Positions 1-10,620 of a stretch of 64,000 nucleotides of DNA are shown here, piece after piece. This DNA is from Leptoclinus maculatus. Taxonomy: Eukaryota > Chordata > Actinopteri > Perciformes > Stichaeidae. Where the stretch lies: assembly GCA_032191485.1 (NCBI GenBank), contig JAVDOI010000008.1, positions 16,434,174 to 16,498,173 of the forward strand, given 5' to 3'. The notes under the pieces were generated by a model. That model did no database searches and was not told where the DNA came from. It saw only the letters and a list, made by a program, of their open reading frames with translations. How positions within the stretch are numbered: the stretch's first letter is position 1; each line of letters opens with the position of its first letter. Position numbers and translations under genes: made by a program.

Positions 1-1146
1 CCGAGGTTGCAGGGCCCCCTCTGAGGTCAGGATGTGGGGCCCCATGCAGAGAAGGTGCAGCGATGTCTCATTGTGCACATTACGCTTGTTGGGATTCCCA
101 TCCTTGCTGAAGAGGAAGGACCTAAAAGAATAAGACAGACGCAGGAAAAACAGTTGATTTCAAACGTTTGCTTATTGGCCCAGAAATGTCTTTGCATGCT
201 AATATCTGGGGCAAGCTAGCATATTTTTGTTGACTTTTTATTTCTGCTTTGGTCAACCAAGTAACCTTCTAGGGTTTATAATTCTTGGCCTGTCTTGTTT
301 TGGTTTTGTAAGCCTATTTGTGGCCCCCTGGCAGGTTTTTTTTGGCAACACAGCAAATAACACGAAAGCCATTTTATCCTCTGACAAACCCCAAAAAGGT
401 GGAAATAACAAATATCGCATTCTTCTGTTATGCTTAATTAATTATAGACTAGTGTAACTCCATATTCTACAGCATTTTAAGTAGTGTGCTTCACAAATAT
501 TTGAAACAAAATCTAGAAAATGACACAGTAGAGATGCATGTGGAGATACAAAATAGCAGGTAAATTATTAGTCTCAGATTTCCAGTGCTTCATGTGGAAA
601 CTAGAATCATCAGATTCATATCTATCCGTCTGTCCGGTCTAATATTTTGCTTCCACTTAGCCTGCTTTTTAAAACCTAGTGTCTTTAAAGTAAAGACAAA
701 CACATGCAAGGTTGGTAGCTTGTGCGGTGGGAAGCTCTTGGAGCCCCGTCCTGTTCCATCCCAGCATGTTGCATTCCTGAGAGCTGCTAACAGATGGCTA
801 TGTGGAGAGACAGATGGGACAGAGACGTATAGAGACAAAACATGCAAAACACGTATCTTGCGACGCAGCAATACAGTAATAGAAAGCGACCAGCTGATCA
901 GCAACAGAGTGCTGAAAAAATAAGAGTAAACCGGTACTGCGTAAGAAATACATAAAGTATTGAATAAATAAACTGCAGCATATCAAAAATCTACAGCACA
1001 ACAAATTAGTCCCTCATCTCTCAACCCTTAGATATCCATTTTCCCTCCACTGACCGCAGCCAGTCCAAAAATATGCAACTGTGAATGTCTACGTTATGTC
1101 TGTTTGCTTGCTCGTTGGTCTGATTTTAACTGGACCATATCCTGAC
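1..1146 (-). other. ankib1 intron 1 (part), no coding content seen
   Basis: This stretch lies downstream, on the minus strand, of the ankib1 first coding exon, so it is read as intron 1. The open frames in it are short, overlap on both strands and resemble no protein I know. I see no RNA gene or transposon ends. The second ankib1 exon must lie beyond the left edge. Confidence 0.6.
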
Positions 1147-1330
1147 CTGAGTAGGCGGGCCATGGCGTGCCGGGATGCATAGTGCAGTGGAGTGTTGTGC
1201 TGGTAGGACTCTCCGTATGTAGAGTTGGGATCCAGCGCCTCCTTGAACTGCGGGTTGCTCTCGTACAGTTGGCAGGCCAGCACCTCGTCCCCATTGATGA
1301 GAGCCTTGCGGAACTTGGTCGCCGTGTTCC

Positions 1331-1334
<4 letters not shown>
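1147..1334 (-). CDS. ankib1: ankyrin repeat and IBR domain protein 1, first coding exon (partial gene)
   Basis: The product family is an RBR-type E3 ubiquitin ligase with N-terminal ankyrin repeats followed by RING-IBR-RING domains. Only the first 62 or so residues are here. They begin MGNTATKFRKALINGDE and run through an ankyrin-type NTPLHYASRHAMARLL segment. This matches the conserved N-terminus of ANKIB1, which also starts MGNT-TKFRKALINGDE and has YQHNTPLHYA at the same distance. The exon ends at 1147 with CTCAG|gtcagg, leaving two bases of a split codon. The ATG is at 1332-1334, directly at the edge of a GA repeat. The remaining exons are off the left edge. I cannot tell whether this is the a or b teleost duplicate. 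The N-myristoylation-like MGN start is visible, but its use is inference. Confidence 0.88.

Positions 1335-1360
<26 letters not shown>
1335..1360. repeat. (CT)n microsatellite at the ankib1 start codon
   Basis: A run of about 13 CT units, GA on the ankib1 strand, abuts the start codon so that the last GA unit reads into ATG. On the mRNA this would be a purine-rich stretch immediately before the start. Confidence 0.95.
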
Positions 1361-1364
<4 letters not shown>

Positions 1365-2458
1365 CTGTAGGTTCACGCTCTGACTGATACAGCAGCTGAT
1401 GGGTGTCCTCAACCTGTTCAAGTCCAATAGGCCAGCATACTGAATGTCCTTCAGAAAAGAAGAAAAGCAGGAGTTTAGGTTTAGTTCCTTAGTGGCTGTG
1501 TCCCGAGTCAAATAAGGCCTTCTTAACTAAAAAAAAGGGGTGAGTATTAATCACTTCCACTGCCTCTGAATCACAAGGACGAGAGTTGCATCTCCAAGGT
1601 TGCTCAGACTGCTCTGCCACAAGCCCCTATGTCAGCATCGCCACAGCACAGTAAACAACCTTCGCTGTGTTTCTCTTTTTATCTATTTTTTAAAAAATAA
1701 CTAAACATAGGGCCAACAAAGCTCACACCGAGAGGAGGACAAGACTTCCTCTGGCATCACCGGGAGCTTCCGCCTCTCCGTGCCAGCGCTGCCCATCCCA
1801 CTGGGGCCGGGAGTCGTTGTGAAACGAGGTATCCTCGAACTGAAGAGCAACACGCAGCGAGTCAGCATCTCGCTCCCACCAGAGCACCATATGGTCATGG
1901 CTGTTTGTTCAGTGTGACGCTTTTATGTGTTCCTTGGTGAGCTACAGCGCAAATCAACAGAACACATGATCTCCTTCAACATAATATAGCTCATGGAACT
2001 AAAATGAATTCTCGGGGCCATGAAAATCATTCTGCACAGTTATTGGCTTAGTGTAGGCAACTTGTGTACACAATAGAAGGAAAACACGCTTCCTGAAAAA
2101 GCTCAAGAATACATACCATATGCTTAACTCGCCATAAGTTAGCAACAACAACAAAGGAAGTGGTAAACTTATTTTGACATTCCATTTGCAGGACAATTGA
2201 TTATTTTTTCCGCAGCTTGTGTCAACAGAGTCCAGACTGTGGATGAACCGGACTCCCCGGTGTAATCTTTACACAATATCAGCTTAAACTACATAACTGA
2301 CTCTGTGTATTTGTCATAGATAGGAACGGAAGAGGAGTGAGTTCCAGGTCTTTTTTTTTACCTTTTTTTGGCAGGAAAAAGTTATTCTCACTGTAATTTC
2401 GGACATTTTCATTGTCATATTTAAACATTTCTAAAGTAATAAGCAAAGGTATACATTA

Positions 2459-2606
2459 ATTTGCCAGTTTATTAGATACACCTGGCTGAAACTAATGTTG
2501 TTTAATACAACAGTCCTGCAATAAATCCCACCACCATGAAGGTTATAATATTCAGTTTTTGTTCAAACTGATTTAGAGAGAGGTTTATTCAATGTACTTT
2601 TGGAGG
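2459..2606. mobile_element. fragment of a dispersed teleost repeat
   Basis: The block starts TTGCCAGTTTATTAGATACA and continues with phrases such as CAACAGTCCTGCAATAAATC and ATGAAGGTTATAATATTCAG. From memory these match a very common interspersed fish repeat whose copies begin with a CCAGTTTATTAGGTACACC-like end. The opposite end, expected to be the inverse, is not clear here, so the copy is probably truncated. I cannot name the family without a repeat library. Confidence 0.6.
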
Positions 2607-3352
2607 ATGTAGTCAGTGTCACTGTACCTTTATTATACAAAGAGAGGTGTTGCTGTTATTTTTCCTACCATCATTGATATAAGTGGGGTGGACAAAATAA
2701 AATCTGGTAAAGTTATGTGGTGCTCACATGTTACATCAAAGTTTAGTTTATGTCATGTAATGTTTTTAAACTTTCACAGGAAGACTGGTGAGAGAAAGCC
2801 TCTATGAAAGCATCCATTGAGGTAAATGGAGCAGAGTGGGATGGGACTCCTGACCTCTGTAAGACTCGGAGTGAGTTTACACGCATGATGGATCATTTGT
2901 TCTTTATGCAGACAACCTAAATAACTACATACTGAATACTTATTGAAATGTGTTAATCCATTGCCATGTCTAGGATATGACATCAACAAGGCAAAGGAAT
3001 ATTTCACCCTTAAAATGCCCATTTGGACGTAGCTGCGGCAGAAGTGTTTTAAATTGTAATATTTTGGCGAATTTGTGATTGGAAAGTACAACAGCATACG
3101 ACTGGATGAACGAGACTTGGGTTGTAATGCACAAGTTATATGGGAGTTTGTAAACGGATGTTTTGACATAGTTTTGTAACTTCAATTCATCAATGATTGA
3201 CTCTGTTTTCGGATCCTCCGTTCCCCCGTGGAGCCATGCGAGAAAAACCACAAATGCTGCTTTAACTGCTTACTAAAACGTTAGCATCACTCAAACAAGG
3301 GAGCCAGATGGCACGAGTTAACTTGCATCACTAAATCTGTGACAAGCTAGAG

Positions 3353-3386
3353 CCATGTGAGGACAGGCACCATGTGAGGACAGGCA
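3353..3386. repeat. 17-bp direct tandem repeat, two copies
   Basis: CCATGTGAGGACAGGCA occurs twice in perfect tandem (3353-3369 and 3370-3386). No function is evident. Confidence 0.9.
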
Positions 3387-3699
3387 CCATCATCACAACA
3401 AAGTCAGAGGTCGAGACGAACAGAGCATGTCTCACCTTGGTGAACACTTGTTCAACACTTGATCTTTGAACAGTTATATAACCCCGTAGCTGATAACACA
3501 CACTACACGATAAGGACACTCTGCGAATGTAGAACTAATTAACGTATCTGACAATTGTTAACGACACTCCTCCGTGACAACATCAACAGACATCTAAATA
3601 AGATCATCTAGCAGTAGCAGCTAAGCATATATCGATGTCAACAGTTTCCCTGCGTAGCTTTCCACTTGTCAGTGGAGTTCTTCATGCAGGCCTTTCCCC

Positions 3700-4165
3700 A
3701 TGTTGTCTGGTGTTTACCATTTTCGCTAGCTCAGACCGACGGCAGAGTGTTGTGTTGTGTTAACGAACAGTCCGTTTTAACGCGTTGTTACATTTCAGGT
3801 TGATGAAAACATTCACCTGCCAACCGACCTTAGATGGCGTTAGCTGCGAAGCACTCCGTTTGTTGAAAGGGGTCAGTTATAATCACAATACACGGCATAC
3901 CTAACCCTTGTTAGCTGGATGTTGTTCAAAAACATACAAAAACACATCATGACGCTAGTATCTGCGTTGGCTAACGTCAGTGCGCGCGCTAGCGGACCAG
4001 CTAGCATGCTAACCGCGCTGCTAGCCCAACTTAGCTAGCACAGTTAATAAACTCATAGTAAACAACGAGAAACAAGTATTCAGACTTACACATATGGTAC
4101 ATGTCGCCGTTGTAGACCCGATCTTGTGAATCAACTGTCACTCGCTAGCGACAAACAGGGGCGGT
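3700..4165 (-). promoter_or_regulatory. probable ankib1 promoter, rich in GCTAGC / GTTAGC words
   Basis: This segment is CpG-richer than its surroundings and dense in GCTAGC, GTTAGC and GCTAAC words (for example at about 3726, 3840, 3910, 3955-4040 and 4145). It lies 2.4-2.8 kb upstream of the ankib1 start codon, a typical distance for a promoter with a non-coding first exon. The same words cluster at the cmc1 and azi2/zcwpw2 promoters in this window. No TATA box is obvious. The exact start site is not determined. Confidence 0.5.
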
Positions 4166-4199
4166 CTTGTTAGCGAGGCAATCCATAAACAATGTGTGC

Positions 4200-5220
4200 C
4201 CAAAAGCAATGATGTTGTTCCTGTAAACTCTTCGTTGACTCTCTCTGCTGCTGGCTGCTACACGGGTTGCCAGGTTGCAGCTCAAACCCCAAAACAGGCG
4301 GAGGAAAGAAATGGCTCTTTTTCCTCAGAGACTAACGATGAAGAAACACACTCACACACTGACGCCACTCGTGGAGGTTTGCAACCTAATGTGACAACGT
4401 CGCAGTATTCTGGACTGATGACATGCAATGATCAACTAAGTGCATGCATTTTTGGTTTGTTATTTTCGGCGCCCGCTTCGTATCCGTTGTCTTCCTATTT
4501 GTTTGCAAAGACTCAGCATGTGTGCTGCGATATGGCAATGTGACATACCAGCCTGTCCTATTCAAATATGTAACCAATCTACAGGTCCCCAGGTACAGAG
4601 AATACAAACAAAGTGATCAAACTTCAAGTAGTTTTCGGATGTAGACTGTTGTGGTCTAACTATGGGATCAAATGGGATGATAGTTGAATTTTACGTCAGA
4701 TGCGCTCAGTGTCCATCTCAACCTGTACACACAGTGTCTATGATTTCAACTCAACAGGCTGCTGAAGTGATTGAGTTCGTAGCTGTTAGTACAATAAAAT
4801 GCCACTAGAGTGCGACAGAGTCTAAGGAAACAAATAGGGCTTTTGGTTGGGCATGAAGTTGCGCTTGTTATCCTTTGATCGGTCCTGTCTTGATATGACT
4901 TTAATCAGTTTTGACTTTGTATTTGTTGTACATTAAAAAAGGGGATCAGCTGAATGTAAGTGGCTTTACCCTTCTTCACACCTTATGCATGCGCTGGTTC
5001 TTAATGAGCAATTAATTAATTAAAATATCTATACGGCATCAAACATGACCGTGTGAGGATTTACAGACAATCTTTAACTGGTGAATTCATATATCAAACA
5101 TATGCTTGTATTAAATATACCCATTAGTCGATCATATGTAAAGTATGTTGTATTTAAACAGGGACATGGGTATCTTAACTTGAAATAAAAAAGCAGATAC
5201 TCCATAGAACACATATGCCT
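4200..5220. other. intergenic stretch between ankib1 and eomes
   Basis: This lies between two divergent minus-strand units: the ankib1 promoter and the 3' end of eomes. An open frame on the plus strand at 4196-4543 does not look coding, and it is not krit1, the head-to-head neighbour of ANKIB1 in mammals. Nothing else is recognised. Confidence 0.5.
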
Positions 5221-5226
5221 TTTATT
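5221..5226 (-). terminator. candidate eomes poly(A) signal
   Basis: AATAAA on the minus strand, about 500 nt after the eomes stop codon. A second AATAAA at 5544-5549, about 180 nt after the stop, is a possible proximal alternative. Which one is used cannot be seen from sequence alone. Confidence 0.4.
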
Positions 5227-5724
5227 ATCAAATATCTGAACATTGCAATGAAGGTATATACAGCATATCATCATCACACATATGAGTGCACACGTTTCAT
5301 ATCAACAGGCCTTCAATAAATAATCTGTAAACACATAACCTCACTGTAAAGGCAGATACAGTCATGTATGCACAAGGACACACACAGAACACTGCTTCTT
5401 TAAAGGGGGTAACTTAACAAATGCGTTTGCACTTTCAAAACTTCAAATACAGAGTTACATAGGTGGTGAAAAAAATATATAGTGACTCAGGATGCTGATG
5501 CTTATTCTTCCACATGCCCCTTGACTTTTGATGTCATCATTGTTTTATTCTGTGTGTCCTTGATATTTCCTTTGTCACCACAAAAGAGGAAAAACATATG
5601 ATCACTACATTTATCACCACCAAGAAAAATTCTGGGTGTGCACATAACCAAAAAATAAGTAAAATGTTAGTTCTGATTCATGGTGGCAAATGAAGAGCAA
5701 ACTAAATGAGAGATGACAAACCAT

Positions 5725-8700
5725 TCAAGGGTTTGTGTAAAAGGAATAGTAAGCTGCCATGCCTTTGGCTGAGGGGGCTTCTTTGCTATAGGAGCTACCG
5801 TTGATGGCAACAGAGGCCAAGTCCTCACACTTGATGTCAGAGGGCGAGTCCTCTGTGCTGGGACCATTGAGTGACAAACGCCTTCGTTTGCAGGCCGTGG
5901 AATAAGAATCAGCCTTGTCTAAGGACAGAGCTGATGACTGTGTGTCCGTCCAGGAGGAGATCAGGCTCGCACTGCCGTTCACCTCCTCTTCAATCTGTGG
6001 TTTAACTTTGTTTGAGTCTTCTGGGAAACCAGTGGTGGGACTGGGCCTGGGTGACCAAGGCAGGCTAGGAGAGACCTTTCTCTGGTATGCCGCTCTGGAC
6101 CCCCACCCTGCAGACATGGTGGTGAAAGGAGAGTCTGGGTAGTAGCTGAGAGCGTGGGACGTTTGCATGGACAGGGATTTGATGCCATATGGAAGCAGGG
6201 AGCTTGAGTATTCTCCCTCATAGGGTGTCAGATCGAGTTTGTTGCTGGTGCTAGTGCCGTTTCCCCCTTGCTGCATGGAGGTGACAAACCACCTCTGCGA
6301 AGTTACGTCTTCTGTCTGAGGCGAGAGGAGGCTGTTGGTCTGCGGCACTGCTCTCTCGCTGTTATAGAAGCGATTCTGGGGAAGGTTGTTAACGAATTGG
6401 TCCTGGAAGAGGGGCTGCATGGTGTAGCGGGCCCCGGGGACAATCTGGTGGGCACGGGGAGAGTCGGTCGGAGATGGTGTTAGGCGGTCATTTTCTTGAG
6501 CTGTGTACATCCTGGAAAATACATGTACGTATGAACTTGAGGTCAAGGGATGGCAGTGTCTGGGTGAAAAGAATCATGGTGTGAAAACCTCTTTAAAAAT
6601 GAGTTGACACGAGCATATGAAACAACAGATCTGAAGTTGGTAAATAAAAAAAACATTTACAAAACTGTACGACAGTTGATGCAATCAAACATATATTTTG
6701 ATGTATTCCTGCAGTGTTGTAAAAATGTGATATGTATTCTCAGTTTGTAGTTGGTGAGAAATTAAATAAAATACTCACGAGTCATAATTATCTCTGAATC
6801 CTTTGGCAAAGGGGTTGTGATCAATTTTCAGCTGTGTAATCTAAAACAAAGCAAAATGGATATATGCTTTATATTGATATGAGAGGATAAAGAGAGAACA
6901 AGCATCATGCAGTTACATGCCTATTAACCATATACATATCAAACCATGCAAGTAAATAGCAGATAGCTGATTAACATTAGAATTAGAAACGTATATCCAT
7001 TGAATGAGTTTCAATTACAAATTGATCAAAACAGGATGTAATTCTTCCTTTTTTAATTATTTTCTCATAAAGCAGAGATAGTCTGAGTAGCTTATATATT
7101 GATAACCGTCTATAGCTCAAAAACACATTGTGTCACAGAAGAGAAGCAGAGAGGAAAGTCTCATGCTTACATCGGTGTTCTGGTAGGCAGTCACAGCTAT
7201 AAACTGGTTCTCTGGAAAGGTGAAGCTCTGAGTCTTAACGTCACTGCTAATGTCCTCCACCCCATCCTCCGTCACCTCCACGATGTGCAGCCTGGGCTGG
7301 TACTTATGCAGCGACTGCATGACAATCATCTGCATAATCAACATGGTCAAATCCGTTAAATCATCCGATCATTTAAAAAAAAAAAAAAAACATTATTTTC
7401 TAAACATGTCCAATTTGTGCAAATACGTCGTTTTTTAACAATTGGTTTGGTCTAATTAAGGAAATTAGTTTACTTCCAAACAATAAAACATTTATAATTG
7501 TTTTTGGGATTTACGTCAAACGATTAATGGTGCGTTTTAATCTATAGTCTGTTCTGGTTTATTTACCAGGGTTTATATTTAACTGTATATTTCAAAGCAA
7601 AAATAATACAAGTAATTAAAAATCTTCGGTGAGGGTTTAAAGCGTTAGTTTAGGGTTATCTATTTATTTATTAGTTTGGCATACCTGTGAAGTATTGTGA
7701 TTGGTCCCTTTGTTGTTCGTGAGTTTCAGTTTGCTGAAGGAGATCTCTTGTCTCATCCAGTGGGCCCCCGTGTTTGGAGACTCTGGGTGGATGTAGACTT
7801 TGTTCCCTGGAATAAAAAAAAATATTCCAACATCAAACTCCAGTAGACAACAGCAGTACACATATTTGTATCGATTTTTTTATTTTTGCAAATAGAAAAT
7901 CTTATCATTTCAGTTATTTCATTATATCAATATATTTATTTTTTATTATTATTCAGAGGTTAGGGTTAGCGCTTCAATTTAAATCTCAATTCAACATTGA
8001 ACAAAATAAAATGTTAGTAAAGTAAAATATCGACCTGTTTCAGTACCTTGGCCACTGTTGTCCGCCTTGCCACAGGTGACCCACTTGCCACCTTGAAACC
8101 TCCAGTGGTTCGGATCCGCTAGCACCACCTCCACGAACACGTTGTAATGCGCTGTCAGGTTGAGGCCAGCTATGTTAAAACTGAGGAACGGGAACATCCG
8201 TCTGAAAGCACCAAACAAAATCTAATAAATGATAATGGAATAAAAACAAGGTCTTATTACAGAACAATGGCAGCAAATTACATGTAAAGTGACACCCTCT
8301 TTATCCTCTCATCCTGCCATCTCACCTGCCCTGCTTGGTGATTATCATCTCGGTCTGGTGCCGGTGGAATTTGAGCCACAGCGGCCGGTTGCAGAGGTAC
8401 ACCTGGGCCCTCATCCCCGGGCCGGCGATGGGTAGAGTTATGTTGCTGAGAGCCGACACTGAGCTGCTGTAGGGCGGGTAGATGCAGCCGGGGCTCTGCC
8501 CGAGCTGGTAACCCGGGCTGAAGTGACTGCGTCCGGCAGCGGAGGGGGAAAATCCCGCGGGAGGCAACACGGAGCCCAGGTGGAGAGATGAGTGGTACCT
8601 GCCAGCGCTGGACGCGGTGTAAACTGTCCCACTGGGCGTATAGGGGATAAAAGAGCAGGGATTCGGTGTTTCTGGGCTTTGTTTAGAACCCGTAGGAGGG

Positions 8701-8852
8701 ATGTAGTAGGACCGGTCAGTCCCCATCCCGTGCTCCGTGTACCTGCTAGCAGCAGTCGGATCGTCCCCATCCACAGCCGGAGACTTGCGCCTGTCCTCCG
8801 CTGCTTCCTTCGTAGAAGTGAAGGTGCTGCTCTCTCCTTCACTGCCGAGCAT
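5725..8852 (-). CDS. eomes: eomesodermin (T-box transcription factor, Tbr2)
   Basis: This is a nuclear DNA-binding transcription factor of the Tbr1/Eomes/Tbx21 subfamily, known for mesendoderm, T/NK-cell and brain roles. Six coding exons join in frame: 8852-8326, 8201-8047, 7806-7685, 7329-7171, 6840-6779 and 6511-5725, giving about 603 aa. All junctions are GT-AG. The T-box is at about residues 147-342 and includes RAQVYLCNRPLWLKF, MFPFLSFNIAGLN, HWRFQGGKWVTCGKAD, NTGAHWMRQEISF and NQFIAVTAYQNTD. The C-terminus has CKRRRLSLNGPSTEDSPS, then IKCEDL, and ends AAYYSFYTNP, the Eomes tail rather than the Tbx21 or Tbr1 tail. The start is the first ATG; an in-frame TAG lies 18 nt upstream. The region before the T-box is about 145 aa, clearly shorter than in mammals, and lacks the MQLGEQ-like opening. 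The a or b duplicate is not assigned. Confidence 0.95.
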
Positions 8853-9600
8853 GACTGCTACTCTTGTCTAGTCACAGATGTCGATTGCTTTCTTTGATCT
8901 CAGTCGAGACTGGTCTTTTCCAGGGGTCTTCTTCTGCTTCAGAAATCACTTAAACAGGTTTTATGCCTGGTGTCTTCTGAGAAAAACTTCCACTGAAGTC
9001 TGAAATGGAGACAGAAACAGATTAGGATTAAGAGGGGCCCATATAGGCAACATCCGCAGTCACGGGGCTATACCTGATTCACCTTTTTTTTTTTAAAAGG
9101 CCAAAGTGCCAAATTGCGCGTAGGAGAACGGGCCTTCAGTGAGATGGTGGGGGAAAGTGACCTTTTTCACATCAAAGCAAAGCAAATGACCGCGGGCGTA
9201 TCAGGGTGTGGCTGTGAAGTCAATCAAAACTTGGACTGTTGAATTTCATTAAAAGTCAGTACCTTTACAGTAACTTAAAAACAGTTTATATTTGCCATAG
9301 CCTAGGTGTTCCTCTCACTCTCTCTTTGAATGATTTTCTCTGTTTAAAAAAAAAAAGGAAAATGATTATATTTAACACTCAGTGTATTAAAATAAGGCAC
9401 CATCCCTGAAGGAAAGCTAAAAAACGTGAACCATAACCAATTTGTAGCCGTAATACAACTGACCCGATCAAAAATAAATTAGGTGAAGTGGTGACTTAGG
9501 ATAGCTTAATATTGTAGGGGAATCGCCTTGATGTAAGAGCCAATTTCTTGTAAATCACGTGACAAACTTTAAGTAGCCAAAAGCACAGATTTTTTTTGAT

Positions 9601-9616
9601 GGGGGGGGGGGGGGGG
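9601..9616. repeat. poly-G run (16 G)
   Basis: An uninterrupted G run about 750 bp upstream of the eomes start codon, preceded by a T run. It could form a G-quadruplex or be length-variable between individuals. It is a simple repeat and nothing else is claimed. Confidence 0.95.
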
Positions 9617-9872
9617 TGTAAGCATTATGGTGTAGGCTAAAACTGAAGTGAAAGCACACCCACGGTTCTTGAAATCAGTGTGAAAAATACAGTGCGAAAT
9701 TCGTGAAAATAAATAGTGCTATAATTTGCTTATCTTATTTTATACCACGGTGTTTACAAAATAACGTATTTATTTTCACAAACATTTCTTTGCGAAAAAA
9801 ATAGAAAAATATATACTCTTTTTCTATTAGACAGAATGCTGTTAATCCTATATTATTATTCAGAGTTGATGA

Positions 9873-9880
9873 ATTTGCAT
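9873..9880 (+). promoter_or_regulatory. POU octamer ATTTGCAT upstream of eomes
   Basis: A perfect ATTTGCAT octamer about 1.0 kb upstream of the eomes start. It is one of six such sites I found between 9.8 and 21.5 kb. Occupancy by a POU protein is inference. Confidence 0.35.
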
Positions 9881-10439
9881 TCGTTCAATTCTGATGCGAC
9901 TCTGTATCCCAACGGGATACCCGACGTGAAAACGGGAAATAGGCAATTATTTTTCCGTTTGAAGAAACCTGTGATGTTTCTTGGATCAGACAGCAACAAA
10001 CAAATGTAAACCACCCCGTCCAAGGGGGAAAAAACAATAAAGAAATACAAATAAATCTGTGTATAGACAAAATGATTTAATGTAGCTTGAATCCCTGCTA
10101 ATTTCAATGCCTAAATTGCAGTTGTATTTAGGGGCGAGTAATGTTGTAATTACAGTGCTGAATGAAACAAATGTTTCACCGGGCAGTGTCCAAATAAAAA
10201 CACAAGCATTCAAATGTCTATATGCCTACCCTATGTAAAAATAATATGTATAAAAATATATATAAACTTACCAAGCGATTGTCCCTCCTGTTTCCGTTTG
10301 ATAATCAAGTTCAAGACACCAGAGTAATTTCAGCTAAATCAAAACTACAGTGCGCAAAATGACCTGCGAAGCTGAGCCCATACCAGTACAGGACATCATG
10401 TTGTCTTTGGGGTTGAGGAGGGAGTAAAAAGGTAAAGCC

Positions 10440-10620
10440 TGAGCCATGTGGAGGAGGACTGATCAGAGCGTAGAGGCGCTGCTCTCTCCGTGTGGCCATG
10501 ACTCACAGATAGCAGCCTATTATCGATTCTCCTCTGATCTCCAGGGGAGGGGCATCACAGCCAAGGTGTATAAGAGCGAGGCTGCTCCTCGATCCAACCA
10601 GGAATTGCTTCCATCTCATC
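10440..10620. promoter_or_regulatory. GC-richer block with a TATA-like box, possible enhancer or divergent promoter
   Basis: This block stands out from its AT-rich surroundings. It contains ATGACTCA (an AP-1 / Maf-like site, at about 10498), TATTATCGATTC, a GGGGAGGGG run and, on the plus strand, GTGTATAAGAGC at about 10566. It is about 1.6 kb upstream of eomes. An open frame at 10446-10811 crosses it but does not look coding. A divergent non-coding transcript next to Eomes is known in mammals, so a plus-strand start here is a reasonable but unproved reading. Confidence 0.3.

Larger units (their letters stand above)
1361..3700. other. non-coding stretch upstream of the ankib1 coding start
   Basis: This probably holds a 5'-UTR intron of ankib1. 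No open frame here resembles a protein. It contains one dispersed teleost repeat (2459-2606) and a short 17-bp direct repeat (3353-3386), listed separately. Nothing else is recognised. Confidence 0.5.
8853..10440. other. eomes upstream region
   Basis: This contains the 5' UTR and promoter of eomes. It is AT-rich with a 16-base G run and one POU octamer (9873-9880), listed separately. I see no convincing TATA box or second gene. Small minus-strand open frames at 9856-10213 overlap in several frames and look like chance. Confidence 0.5.

Noticed and set aside
4196..4543. Plus-strand open frame next to the ankib1 promoter, considered as krit1
   Set aside because: The translation has no KRIT1 features and looks like chance; only its position suggested krit1.
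5725..8852. tbx21 or tbr1 as the identity of the T-box gene
   Set aside because: The T-box wording and the C-terminal CKRRRLS, IKCEDL and YYSFYTNP match Eomes, and the neighbours cmc1 and azi2 flank EOMES in human.
8592..8897. 101-aa plus-strand frame
   Set aside because: It is the antisense of eomes exon 1, open because of that exon's GC content.
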